Shown piece after piece: positions 45,808 to 54,528 of a stretch of 64,000 nucleotides of DNA; the stretch's first letter is position 1; each line of letters opens with the position of its first letter. This stretch comes from JAFAFN01 sp963707555 (GTDB lineage: Bacteria > Actinomycetota > Acidimicrobiia > Acidimicrobiales > Microtrichaceae). The translations under genes and the position numbers were made by a program. The DNA is taken from positions 1-64,000 of the forward strand of contig CAVPQM010000012.1 of assembly GCA_963707555.1 (NCBI GenBank), written 5' to 3'. The notes below the pieces were generated by a model, which worked only from the letters and a program-made list of their open reading frames with translations, ran no database searches and was not told where the DNA came from.

Positions 45808-46145
45808 ACCTGCCCCGCCGGATCGGCGTCGTTCTCGACGAGGCCCCGCTGCTCCATCCCGGCCAAGGTCGTGCGGATGTCGATGGCGGACGGCACCTCG
45901 TCGACACCCGCTGCGGCGAGTCGGGCGGCGAGCTCGTCCTCCGAGCCCGGTCGGTCGGCGACGATCCAGAGCATCGACGCGAGGCCGACGAGATCCCAGC
46001 CGCGCCCTCCTGCGGCCGCGACCAGGACCTTGCCCTCGACCACACGGTCGACGAGGCCGGTGGCCCGTCGCCGAGCGCGGCACCTCAGTGCAGCCGTCCT
46101 CGGGTCGTCCGGTGTGCGGGTCCACCGTGCAGACGATGACACCAT
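45804..46145 (-). CDS. Stand-alone PqqD-like protein
   Basis: 113 residues from ATG 46145. VDRVVEGKVLVAAAGGRGWD, LVGLASMLWIVADRPGSEDE and LAARLAAAGVDEV reproduce the strand-strand-helix order of PqqD/RRE-like peptide-binding domains, ending with a helix (IRTTLAGMEQRGLVEND). It overlaps the nucleotidyltransferase gene by 4 bp and follows the dehydratase gene by 55 bp on the same strand. Usually such domains present a peptide substrate to a modifying enzyme. No precursor peptide is obvious here. The open frame extends upstream, but those starts would overlap the dehydratase gene. Confidence 0.65.
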   Translation of the reverse strand: MVSSSARWTRTPDDPRTAALRCRARRRATGLVDRVVEGKVLVAAAGGRGWDLVGLASMLWIVADRPGSEDELAARLAAAGVDEVPSAIDIRTTLAGMEQRGLVENDADPAGQV

Positions 46146-46200
46146 GCCTCGGGCACGCTCAACTGCGAGGGTGCCTGCCAGTCGGAGCGGGCCGGTCCCC

Positions 46201-48033
46201 TCACTCGCCGACGACGACGGCACGGCGGAGCGCGTCGCTGCGCACGTCCGCCCTGACGGATCGACGTGCGTCCTCGTCGGCCGCCGCCTCGGGGCTCATC
46301 GCCGGCACGTCGACCCAACTGATGAGCGGATGCTCCGACACCGTTGCCAGCTCGTCGGGAGCGAACAGCACCTCGTGCAGCTTCTCGCCCGGGCGCAGCC
46401 CCGTGTAGACGATCTCGATCCGCTTCCCGGACTCCTTGACCAGCCGCCGGGCCAGGTCCGCGATGCGCACCGGCTCGCCCATGTCGAGCACGAGCACCTT
46501 GCCGTCGTGGGAGTCGAGCGCGCCCGCCTGGATCACGAGCTCGCAGGCCTCGGGGATCGTCATGAAGTACCGGGTGACCTCCGGGTGCGTCACGGTGACG
46601 GGACCGCCCCGGGCGATCTGCTCCCGGAACAGCGGCAACACCGAGCCCCGGCTGCCGAGCACGTTGCCGAACCGCACGCTCAGGTAGGTGCCGTCCTGCG
46701 TCTTCCCGGCGAACGAGGTGAGCTGCTCGGCGACCCGCTTGGTGTTGCCGAGCACCGAGGTCGAGTCCGCGGCCTTGTCGGTCGAGATGTTCACGAAGCG
46801 CTCGACGTCGAACTTGCCCGCGACGTCGAGCAGGTTCTGGGTGCCCCGGACGTTCGTCTTCCAGCCCTCGCCCTCGTGCATCTCGAGCAGCGGGAGGTGC
46901 TTCAGCGCTGCAGCGTGGAACACCACCTCGGGACGGTGCTCGTCGAAGACCTCGGTCATCCGCTCGGCGTCCCGGATGCACGCCACGACCAGGTCGCGGC
47001 TGTCGAGCAGCCCTCGTCCTTCGATCGAGATCTGGACCGCCTGGAGCGCGGATTCGTCGCGGTCGAGCATGACCAGCGACGCAGGGGCGAAGCGATGGAT
47101 CTGTCGACAGAGCTCGGAGCCGATCGATCCGCCGGCACCGGTGACCAGCACGCGTCTGCCCGTCAGGTACCCGGCGACCGAGTCGATGTCGAGGCTCAGC
47201 TCGCGGCGTCCGAGCAGGTCGGCCTCGGTGAGCGGGCGGATGTCGGCGACGGTCACGCCGACGCCGAACAGCTCGGCGACCGGGGGCAGGATCAGCGTGT
47301 CGAGACCGAGGGCATCAGCACGCTCGGCCAGGTCACGGATCGTCTCACCGTCGGCGGAGGGGATCGCGATGACGAACGTCGACGCGCCGGTCCGCTCGAC
47401 GACCGTGGCGAGCTCGGTGCGGTCACCTGCGACGTGCACGCCCTTGACCCGCAGCTTCCGCAGCGTCGGGTTGTCGTCCAGGATCGCCACCGGGTTGAAC
47501 GGGCCGGACTTCAACATCGCCGTGACGATCTGCAGGCCACCGTCGCCCGCGCCCATCACGATGATCGGCTCGCGACCGTCGTTCTTCGCCCGCGTCCAGC
47601 GCTCCAGGAGCATCCGCCACACGAGCCGTCCGGCGCACATGACCGCCAGCGCGAGGAAGGCCGAGACGATCACGGCGCTCACCGGCACGGCGTGGTCGAG
47701 CAGCGGTGAGACGTCGAGCACGGCGAGGAGCGCGGCGACCCCGAGCGCGACCCGCAACGATGCGGCGACCTCGTCGAAGGTCCCGTAGCGCCAGCGGTGC
47801 ACGTACAGGCCGGCGACCGTGCCGACGGCCACCTGGAGCACCGCTGCGATCGACGCCACGAGTGCGACGCCGCCGAGGTCGACCTGCGAGACCTGCATCT
47901 CGTAGCGCAGGAACGTCGCGAGCCACAGCCCGACCGACCACGCCGCGGCATCGAACCCCGCCTGCACCACGTACCGATACCGCGGGAAATGTCGCACCAC
48001 GTTCGTCCTCGCCCCAGGTGGAACGGCGTGCAC
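46201..48033 (-). CDS. Membrane-anchored nucleotide-sugar 4,6-dehydratase (PglF/WbpM/CapD type)
   Basis: 610 residues. Four membrane helices in the first ~150 residues are followed by a CoA-binding-like Rossmann domain (IIVMGAGDGGLQIVTAMLKS). The catalytic SDR domain has VLVTGAGGSIGSELCRQIHR near residue 298. STDKAADSTSVLGNTKRVAE holds the altered SxnK active-site region of PglF-like enzymes. RFGNVLGSRGSVLPLF and GLRPGEKLHEVLF are family motifs. It converts UDP-GlcNAc to the 4-keto-6-deoxy sugar, the substrate expected for the DegT aminotransferase in this locus. Confidence 0.92.
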   Translation of the reverse strand: MHAVPPGARTNVVRHFPRYRYVVQAGFDAAAWSVGLWLATFLRYEMQVSQVDLGGVALVASIAAVLQVAVGTVAGLYVHRWRYGTFDEVAASLRVALGVAALLAVLDVSPLLDHAVPVSAVIVSAFLALAVMCAGRLVWRMLLERWTRAKNDGREPIIVMGAGDGGLQIVTAMLKSGPFNPVAILDDNPTLRKLRVKGVHVAGDRTELATVVERTGASTFVIAIPSADGETIRDLAERADALGLDTLILPPVAELFGVGVTVADIRPLTEADLLGRRELSLDIDSVAGYLTGRRVLVTGAGGSIGSELCRQIHRFAPASLVMLDRDESALQAVQISIEGRGLLDSRDLVVACIRDAERMTEVFDEHRPEVVFHAAALKHLPLLEMHEGEGWKTNVRGTQNLLDVAGKFDVERFVNISTDKAADSTSVLGNTKRVAEQLTSFAGKTQDGTYLSVRFGNVLGSRGSVLPLFREQIARGGPVTVTHPEVTRYFMTIPEACELVIQAGALDSHDGKVLVLDMGEPVRIADLARRLVKESGKRIEIVYTGLRPGEKLHEVLFAPDELATVSEHPLISWVDVPAMSPEAAADEDARRSVRADVRSDALRRAVVVGE

Positions 48034-48102
48034 CCCGCCGACTCCACCGGTGAGTAGAACATTGTTCGGCCCTCAGGACAAGAGAAACCTGACTTCGATT
48101 CA

Positions 48103-48120
48103 GTGGGTGATTTCACCCAC
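48103..48120 (-). terminator. 8-bp hairpin after GNAT gene
   Basis: GTGGGTGA and TCACCCAC with a two-base loop form a compact palindrome 8-25 bp past the GNAT stop at 48128 (minus strand). It could stop that transcript before the dehydratase gene. As an exact palindrome upstream of the dehydratase start it might alternatively bind a regulator. Confidence 0.5.
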
Positions 48121-48127
48121 GGCGCGC

Positions 48128-49132
48128 TCAGAACAGCTCGACGTCACCGAGTGTGAGCGCGAGGTCACCCGTGGCGGGGATCGAGGGGCGGGTGACGGGA
48201 CGCCACGTCAGGATCGGCCCCAGCGGCGGCGCGGCGACGAACCCGGCCGCGAGTGCGTGCGGGTCGACAGCCCCCGGAGTGAGGGCCCGGATCGCGTAGT
48301 CGGCGCCGCTGCGTCGCAGCACGTGACCGACGGCGCCTCGGACGGGCGCGCCCGGCGGCGCGAGCACCTCGCACACCGTGAGCTCCGTCGCCGGACCGCG
48401 ACGCCGCACCCGGAAGATCACGACACCGTCGCGGAGGCGGTCCCCGAGCGGCAGCGCCCGGTAGCCCAAGGGCTCGAACGAGTAGCGCCAGCGCAGGTAC
48501 CCGGCTCCCCGGTCCGTCTCGATCCCCCGCGCCGGCCCCAGCGCGCCGAGCAGGTCCTCGACATCGTCGTCGGCACCGAGCGCCGTCGCGGGCATCCCCA
48601 CGTCGACCCCTCGACTCCACTTCTCCGCGGCGACGCGAGCACCGGCCACCCGGACCAGGCTGCGCGGTGACCGCACGCGCACCCCCACCGGCACCCGACC
48701 CACCTGCGACCACCCCATCTTCAGGTAGCCGGGGCGGCTCTGGTCGTTCGGCGTGTTGAACACCGCGCCGACGCCCCGGTCGGCCATCTCCTCGAGCGCA
48801 CCCAGCGTCAGCCGCGTGAAGATCCCCTTGCCCTGCCAGTCGGGGTGCGTCGCGGTGTCGACCGCTCGCACCGCCTCGAAGCACCCGCCGTCGGGCGAGC
48901 GGAACCGCCACCGCAGGAAGACCCGGAGTCCGGCGAGCGACCCGTCCTCGGCCACGGCGACCCATGCCGGCGACGAGCCGAACGGGTTCTCGTCGTGCTT
49001 CCAGGCGAAGAAACCCTCGTTCGGGTCACCCGATCTCCAGCCCAGCGAGCGACGACACAGCTCGATCACCGCGCTGCGATCCGCCGCGGTCGCTGGCCGG
49101 ATGGTGAATCCGTCGGGTCGGACCTCGGTCAT
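48128..49132 (-). CDS. GNAT-family N-acetyltransferase
   Basis: 334 residues with an N-terminal GNAT domain: FTIRPATAADRSAVIELCRR is the first strand and helix, and VDTATHPDWQGKGIFTRLTL is the acetyl-CoA-binding QxxGxx loop. The C-terminal half (about 190-330) is a second GNAT-like fold, with YLRWRYSFEPLGYRALPLGD typical of the large EF-hand-free GNAT group found in polysaccharide loci (FemAB-like layout). The substrate may be an amino sugar, but that is inference from the neighbourhood. The start is ATG 49132. Confidence 0.83.
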   Translation of the reverse strand: MTEVRPDGFTIRPATAADRSAVIELCRRSLGWRSGDPNEGFFAWKHDENPFGSSPAWVAVAEDGSLAGLRVFLRWRFRSPDGGCFEAVRAVDTATHPDWQGKGIFTRLTLGALEEMADRGVGAVFNTPNDQSRPGYLKMGWSQVGRVPVGVRVRSPRSLVRVAGARVAAEKWSRGVDVGMPATALGADDDVEDLLGALGPARGIETDRGAGYLRWRYSFEPLGYRALPLGDRLRDGVVIFRVRRRGPATELTVCEVLAPPGAPVRGAVGHVLRRSGADYAIRALTPGAVDPHALAAGFVAAPPLGPILTWRPVTRPSIPATGDLALTLGDVELF

Positions 49133-49186
49133 GGCCGGGGAACCTAGCGGCCGGCGGACACGGAACCCATGGGCAACTCGTCGGCG

Positions 49187-49215
49187 TTGACTCCGTCCCG
49201 AACACCATTCAGACT
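49187..49215 (+). promoter_or_regulatory. Candidate promoter of the nucleotide-sugar dehydrogenase operon
   Basis: TTGACT (49187-49192) is a strong -35-like element, and CAGACT (49210-49215) stands 17 bp further as a weaker -10. The expected start near 49222 leaves a 43-nt leader that contains the GGAGGAG ribosome binding site of the gene at 49265. Confidence 0.45.
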
Positions 49216-49264
49216 CCTTCGGTCCACTGGTGTCGGGGCGGCACCGGAGGAGATGGGGCAACGG

Positions 49265-50534
49265 ATGTCGACAACACTGCGGGCGGCCGTGATCGGGCAG
49301 GGCTACGTCGGCCTTCCCGTCGCCGTGCGCGCCGCGCTGGCCGGCTACGACGTCGTGGGGTTCGAGGTCGACCCCGTGAAGGTCGAGGCGCTCAACGCCG
49401 GGCGCTCCCACGTCGAGGACATCGGCAGCGACCAGCTCGCCGCCGTCCTGGCGACGGGCCGCTACCGGGCGACCGCCGATGCGGCCCAGCTGTCCGGCTT
49501 CGACGTCGCCGTGATCTCGGTGCCCACGCCGCTGCGCGAGGGCGTGCCCGACCTGTCCTACATCGAGTCCGCGGCGGCGACGCTCGCGCCCCGCGTCACC
49601 CCCGGTGCGACGGTGGTGCTCGAGTCGACGACCTACCCGGGCACCACCGAGGAGCTCGTCGCTCCGATCCTCGAGCGAGGCTCCGGCCTGCGCGCCGGGA
49701 CCGACTTCCACCTCGGCTACAGCCCCGAGCGCATCGACCCCGGCAACGCGACGTGGCGACTCGAGAACACCCCGAAGGTCGTCTCCGGCATCGACGCCGG
49801 CGTCGCTCGCGGCGGTGCAGGCGTTCTACGACGACATCGTCGAGACGCACCGTCGCCGGTCGCGGCACGCCGAGGAGGCCGAGCTCACGAAGCTGCTCGA
49901 GAACACCTTCCGGCACGTGAACATCGCGCTGGTCAACGAGCTCGCCATGTTCGCCCGCGACCTCGGCATCGACGTCTGGGAGGCGATCGACGCCGCGTCG
50001 ACGAAGCCGTTCGGCTACATGCGCTTCACGCCCGGTCCGGGCGTCGGCGGGCACTGCCTGCCGATCGACCCGTCGTACCTGTCGTGGCAGGTCGAACGCT
50101 CGCTCGGCCAGACGTTCCGCTTCGTCGAGCTCGCCAACGACGTCAACGAGCACATGCCCGACTACGTGGTGCGCCGCACCCAGGCGCTGCTCAACGAGCA
50201 TCGCAAAGCGGTGAACGGCTCGACGGTGCTGGTCTACGGCCTGGCGTACAAGGCGAACACGAGCGACGCCCGCGAGACCCCCAGCCGTCCACTGATCACG
50301 AAGCTGCAGGCACTCGGCGCGGCGATCCTGCTGGCCGACCCGCACGTCGCGGATGTGCAGTTCCCCGACGGGGCCAAACGGGTCGCCGGCGACGCCCACG
50401 ACCTGGCCGAGGCCGATGTCGTGCTCTACCTCGTCGACCATCGCGACTTCGACCGCGAGACGATCCAGGAGGCCGGCGTGCCGGTGCTCGACTGCCGACG
50501 AGCGCTGGCCGGCGACTCGGTCGAGCACCTGTGA
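49265..50534 (+). CDS. Nucleotide-sugar dehydrogenase, WecC/UDP-ManNAc dehydrogenase-like (one frameshift)
   Basis: AAVIGQGYVGLPVAVRAALA is the N-terminal NAD site, and ESTTYPGTTEELVAPILE and HLGYSPERIDPGN are family motifs. After a frame change near 49800 the protein continues with AELTKLLENTFRHVNIALVN, the catalytic-Cys loop GPGVGGHCLPIDPSYL and VYGLAYKANTSDARETP. The enzyme oxidises C6 of a UDP-sugar to the uronate. It is about 423 residues when joined. ATG 49265 has a GGAGGAG site upstream. It overlaps the deacetylase gene by 4 bp. Confidence 0.9.
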
Positions 50535-51355
50535 GCGTGCGCACGACACTCGGACCGGTGCTGCGCAGCTCGACGAAGGCGACCGCCGCGTTGATCGACC
50601 GGGTGCACCCGCCGGTCGACGGCATCACGATCCTGATCTACCACCGCGTCGGGGCGGGAACCGGTGGTCAGATGGACCTGGCGTCGAGCGAGTTCGACCA
50701 GCAGATCGAGTGGCTGCGCTCGAACCGGCGCATCCTCACCCTCGACCGCGCCGTCAGCGAGCTGACAGGCCCCGAGCCGGTGGAGCCGGGTGTCGTCATC
50801 ACCTTCGACGACGGCACCTCGGACTGGGTCGACCGTGCCCTGCCGATCCTCGACCGGCACCAGGTTCCGGCGACCTTCTACGTCGCGACGGCCTTCGTCG
50901 AGGAGCGGCGACCGTTCCCCGGCGGCGGGACGCCGATCTCCTGGGCCGGTCTCAAGGAGATGGCCACGTCGCGCCTGGTGACCCTCGGGTCCCACACCCA
51001 CACCCATGCGCTCATGGACCGGCTCCCGATCCCGGACATCGCGGACGAGCTCGACCGGTCGATCGGCCTGCTCGGCGATCGGGTCGGAGTCGATGTCGAG
51101 CACTTCTGCTACCCGAAGGCGCTGCTCGGGTCGCAGCCGGCCCAGTCCGCGATCCGCGAACGCTTCCGCTCCGCGACGCTCGCCGGCACCCGGTCCAACC
51201 AGCGGGGCGCCGACCCGTTCCGGTTGTCGCGCTCGCCGATCCAGGCCGCCGACGGGCAGCGCTGGTTCCGCGAGAAGGCCGTGGGCGGGATGGGCTTCGA
51301 GGACCGCCTGCGCGACCGGCTCAACACCCTCCGCTACCGGGGAGCGACCGAGTGA
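50531..51355 (+). CDS. Polysaccharide deacetylase family protein (NodB-like)
   Basis: 274 residues. ITILIYHRVG opens the NodB fold, GVVITFDDGTSDWVDRALPI has the catalytic DD motif (about residues 91-96), TLGSHTHTHALMDRL supplies the metal His residues (about 153-158), and EHFCYPKALLG is motif 3. No signal peptide is evident, so the enzyme may act in the cytoplasm or be exported otherwise. The GTG at 50531 overlaps the dehydrogenase stop. The palindromic repeat begins directly after its stop. Confidence 0.88.
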   Translation: MSVRTTLGPVLRSSTKATAALIDRVHPPVDGITILIYHRVGAGTGGQMDLASSEFDQQIEWLRSNRRILTLDRAVSELTGPEPVEPGVVITFDDGTSDWVDRALPILDRHQVPATFYVATAFVEERRPFPGGGTPISWAGLKEMATSRLVTLGSHTHTHALMDRLPIPDIADELDRSIGLLGDRVGVDVEHFCYPKALLGSQPAQSAIRERFRSATLAGTRSNQRGADPFRLSRSPIQAADGQRWFREKAVGGMGFEDRLRDRLNTLRYRGATE

Positions 51356-51358
51356 GCA

Positions 51359-51482
51359 CGCCTGGCCCCCTGTTCTGGGTGCGATTCGACCGGCCACCAC
51401 CGGCATGAGTGCACCCGGAACGCCTGGCCCCCTGTTCTGGGTGCGATTCGACCGGCCACGACCGGCATGAGTGCACCCAGAA
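51359..51482. repeat. Two tandem 62-bp palindromic repeat units, one carrying a gene start
   Basis: Units 51359-51420 and 51421-51482 differ at only a few positions. Each has outer arms TTCTGGGTGC and GCACCC(A/G)GAA around GATTCGACCGGCC and CCGGCATGAGT. The inner part is a diverged version of the core seen at 9.6, 54.4 and 61.1 kb. The ATG inside the second unit (51467) is the start codon of the next gene, so the repeat supplies its first residues (MSAPR). Confidence 0.88.
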
Positions 51483-52690
51483 CCCGAGCGCGCTCGACCG
51501 AGCGGCCGCTGCTGGTGCACCTGACCACCACCGACATCAGCCTCGAGCTGCTGCTCGGGCCGCAGCTCGAGGCGTTCCGCGACGCCGGCTACGACGTCGT
51601 CGGCGTCAGCGCGCCCGGCCCGTTCGTCGAGCGCATCGAGGCTCGTGGGGTGCGCCACGTCCCGCTGCGCAACGCGACCCGCGCCATGGCCCCGCACAAG
51701 GACCTGCTCGCGATCGAGGAGTTGCGACGCCTGTTCCGCGAGCTCCGGCCCACCATCGTGCACACCCACAACCCGAAACCCGGGCTCTACGGCCGCCTCG
51801 CGGCACGCGCGGCGCACGTCCCGGTCGTGGTCAACACCGTGCACGGCCTGTACGCGATGCCCGAGGACGACTGGAGGAAGCGGACCGTCGTGTACTCCCT
51901 GGAGCGTCTCGCCTCGACCTGCTCGGACGCCGAACTGGTCCAGAACCCCGAGGACGTCGTCACGCTGCGCGAAGTGCTGCGCGAACCGGCGAGCAAGCTG
52001 GTGCTGCTCGGCAACGGCATCGATCTGGACCGTTTCGCGCCGCCCGGACCGGGCGATCCAGTGCGCGCCGCGGTGCGCTCCGAGCTCGGTGTCGACGACT
52101 CGACCGTGGTGGTCGGCGCGGTCGGGCGACTGGTGCTCGAGAAGGGCTACGTCGAGTTGTTCGAGGCGTGGGACCGGGTGCGCGTCGAGCACCCCGACGC
52201 GGTGCTCGTCGTGGTCGGCCCGACCGACGACGCCAAGGCCGATGCGTTGCCCGTCGACGTCGTCGCTCGCGCCGAGGCGGCGGGCGTCCGGTTCCTCGGC
52301 ATGCGCGACGACGTGCACGACCTGTACCGGGGCATGGACCTGTACGTGCTCGCCTCGCACCGTGAGGGTTTCCCGCGCTCCGCGATGGAGGCGGCCGCGT
52401 GCGGGCTGCCCACCGTCGCGACCGACATCCGCGGTTGCCGACAGGTCGTCGAGCACGACCGGAACGGCCTGCTGGTCGAAGTGCGCGCTCCCGTCGCGCT
52501 GACCGACGCGCTCGGGCGACTGCTCGGCGACGAGGCGACACGCACACGCATGCGCGCCGCGGCGGTCGAACGAGCGCGCTCGCACTTCGACCAACGACGC
52601 ATCATCGACACCACCCTCGGGACCTACGCCCGCCTGTTGCCGCGCCCGAGGGCTCGACACCCCCATCCCGATCGGAACCGAGGACGAGAC
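51467..52690 (+). CDS. GT4-type glycosyltransferase, apparently fused in frame to an epimerase
   Basis: LLVHLTTTDISLELLLGPQL and IVHTHNPKPGLYGRLAARAA are the acceptor-side domain. VVVGAVGRLVLEKGYVELFE opens the donor domain, and ASHREGFPRSAMEAAACGLP is the E-x7-E region of GT4 enzymes such as PglA/WbnK. No stop codon separates it from the epimerase: the frame runs on through RHPHPDRNRGRD into MKVVVTGGAGFIG, giving 723 residues. A ribosome-binding-like GAGGACGAG precedes the internal ATG 52691, so two genes with a lost stop are also possible. Its own start codon lies in a repeat unit. Confidence 0.87.
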
Positions 52691-53638
52691 ATGAAGGTCG
52701 TGGTCACCGGCGGCGCCGGCTTCATCGGAGCGAACCTGTGCAGGACGCTCGCCGAACAAGACGTCGTCGACGAGGTGGTCGCGTTCGACGACCTCTCGAC
52801 CGGGTTCCGCTCGAACCTCGTCGGCGTCGATGCGACGCTCGTCGAAGCCACGTTCCTCGACCGTGACGCGATCGACGCCGCGGTCGACGGCGCTGCGGCG
52901 GTGGTGCACCTGGGGGCGCGACCGTCGGTGCCGCGCTCGGTCGCCGATCCCGTGGCCTCGCACGACGCCAACTCGACGGGCACCCTGAACGTGCTCGAGG
53001 CGGCCCGCGCTGCGGGCGGCGCTCAGGTGATCGTCGCGTCGTCGTCGTCGGTCTACGGAGCGAACCCCACGCTGCCCAAGCACGAGGACCTGGCCACCAG
53101 GCCGATGAGTCCGTACGCCGCGTCGAAGCTCGCGACGGAGTCCTACGCGCTGGCGTGGCAGCGCAGCTACGACATGCCCACCTTGGCGTTCCGGTTCTTC
53201 AACGTGTTCGGTCCGCTGCAGGCGGCCGGCCACGCCTACGCAGCGGTCGTTCCGGCGTTCGTGTCGGCCGCGCTCGCTGGCGTGCCGCTCCAGGTGCACG
53301 GCGACGGGACGCAGTCACGCGACTTCACCTACGTCGACACCGTCTGCTCGGTCATCACCGACGCAGTGGTGCGTCAGGTGTCGAGCCCGGACCCCGTGAA
53401 CCTGGCGTTCGGGTCGCGCACCAACCTGCTCGAGGTGATCGCACTGCTCGAGGAGCTCCTGGGCCATACGGTCGCCGTCGAGCACACCGCGTCACGCGTC
53501 GGCGACGTCCCGCACTCGCAGGCGGCCAACGACCGGTTGACGGCACTCTTCCCCGACGTCGAGCCGGTCGACCTGCGCGCCGGTCTCACCGCCACCATCG
53601 ACTGGTTCCGCGAGACCTCAGCGGCTCCACAGCACTGA
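52691..53638 (+). CDS. NAD-dependent nucleotide-sugar epimerase/dehydratase (extended SDR)
   Basis: 315 residues. VVVTGGAGFIGANLCRTLAE binds NAD, VVHLGARPSVPRSVADP and VIVASSSSVYGANP hold the catalytic Ser region, and YAASKLATESYALAW gives the YxxxK pair. FRFFNVFGPLQ and VHGDGTQSRDFTYVDTV are GalE/WbpP-like. It interconverts sugar epimers for the polysaccharide. It is in frame with the preceding glycosyltransferase. The last 21 bp overlap the convergent membrane-protein gene. Confidence 0.9.
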   Translation: MKVVVTGGAGFIGANLCRTLAEQDVVDEVVAFDDLSTGFRSNLVGVDATLVEATFLDRDAIDAAVDGAAAVVHLGARPSVPRSVADPVASHDANSTGTLNVLEAARAAGGAQVIVASSSSVYGANPTLPKHEDLATRPMSPYAASKLATESYALAWQRSYDMPTLAFRFFNVFGPLQAAGHAYAAVVPAFVSAALAGVPLQVHGDGTQSRDFTYVDTVCSVITDAVVRQVSSPDPVNLAFGSRTNLLEVIALLEELLGHTVAVEHTASRVGDVPHSQAANDRLTALFPDVEPVDLRAGLTATIDWFRETSAAPQH

Positions 53639-54334
53639 TCGCCGCCAGCGCGGCACCGCCACGAGTGCGGCGGCCAGGCCGATCACCAGCAGCGACCCCA
53701 GCGACACGCACCACGCCAGCGGCACGCTCCAGCGCATCACCGGACGAGGCACCGAGAGGACCACGACCAGGTGCGCGCCGAGCAGCGTCCACCACGCCGG
53801 TCCGACGAGCGGTCGGGCGAACCCGAGCACCAGCGGGGCCACCCCGACCGCTCCCACTGCGCAGACCGCGGCGAGCGCCGATCCCCATCCGGCGGAACCG
53901 ACCCACACCGCTCCCAGGACCGATACCACGAGCGCCGCGGTACCCGCCCGGCCGATCGATCGGTGACGAACCGCCTGCGAGGCCACGACCGGGGTGAGCA
54001 GCGCCGCGACGACGAGCGGGGGTTCGGTGTCGGGCACCGCCGCCCAGACGCCGACGAGTCCCACCGCTGCCAGGATGCCCGCCGATCGTCCGAGCGGGTG
54101 CTGGTGCTCGGGGGCGCCGTCGTCGGCCACGATCACGACGAGGCCCGCTGCCAGCCACCAGGGCCACGCACGTGCGGTCCCCCACCCGCCGAGCACTGCC
54201 CCCGCAAGGCCGGCCACGGCCAGCAGGCGCCGGGACACGATCGCTGGCGACCACCACTCGACGACGGCGACGGCCAACCCGACCGCGAGGGCGGTTGCGC
54301 CGAGCACGACGTGGTACCGCTCGAGCCAGCTCAT
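53618..54334 (-). CDS. Membrane protein of unknown function
   Basis: 238 residues, with about eight hydrophobic helices filling nearly the whole chain (ATALAVGLAVAVVEWW, RLLAVAGLAGAVLGGW, LAAALVAVPRWRR). There are no charged catalytic motifs. The gene runs against the flanking polysaccharide genes and overlaps the epimerase gene end by 21 bp. It could be an accessory of glycan export or unrelated. I do not recognise the family. Confidence 0.65.
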   Translation of the reverse strand: MSWLERYHVVLGATALAVGLAVAVVEWWSPAIVSRRLLAVAGLAGAVLGGWGTARAWPWWLAAGLVVIVADDGAPEHQHPLGRSAGILAAVGLVGVWAAVPDTEPPLVVAALLTPVVASQAVRHRSIGRAGTAALVVSVLGAVWVGSAGWGSALAAVCAVGAVGVAPLVLGFARPLVGPAWWTLLGAHLVVVLSVPRPVMRWSVPLAWCVSLGSLLVIGLAAALVAVPRWRRSVLWSR

Positions 54335-54407
54335 CGTCGTGTGGAGTCCTGGCGCACCGGACCAGCTGAGCAGGCGACCGAGTCCTGCCGCCAGGAGCTT
54401 CTCCCCA

Positions 54408-54474
54408 GAACCCCGAGAGCCACCAACCGGGTGCGAACGCGCCGGCCCCGGCCGGCATCAGTGCACCCGGTTCA
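54408..54474. repeat. Single copy of the palindromic intergenic repeat
   Basis: One unit with core arms ACCGGGTGCG and GTGCACCCGGT, inner CGCCGGCC and GGCCGGCA and the flank ACCCCGAGAGCCACCA. It lies between divergent genes, within 60 bp of both the putative promoter and the start of the sugar transferase gene. Confidence 0.88.
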
Positions 54475-54528
54475 CGGTGGTGGCTCGACCGACGTCCACC
54501 GGTGGAGCAGGCCGATACGCTCGGCGCC

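Noticed and set aside
50426..53299. Very long minus-strand open frame (957 codons)
   Set aside because: It runs antisense through four well-supported plus-strand genes; high GC at third positions leaves the opposite frame free of stops.
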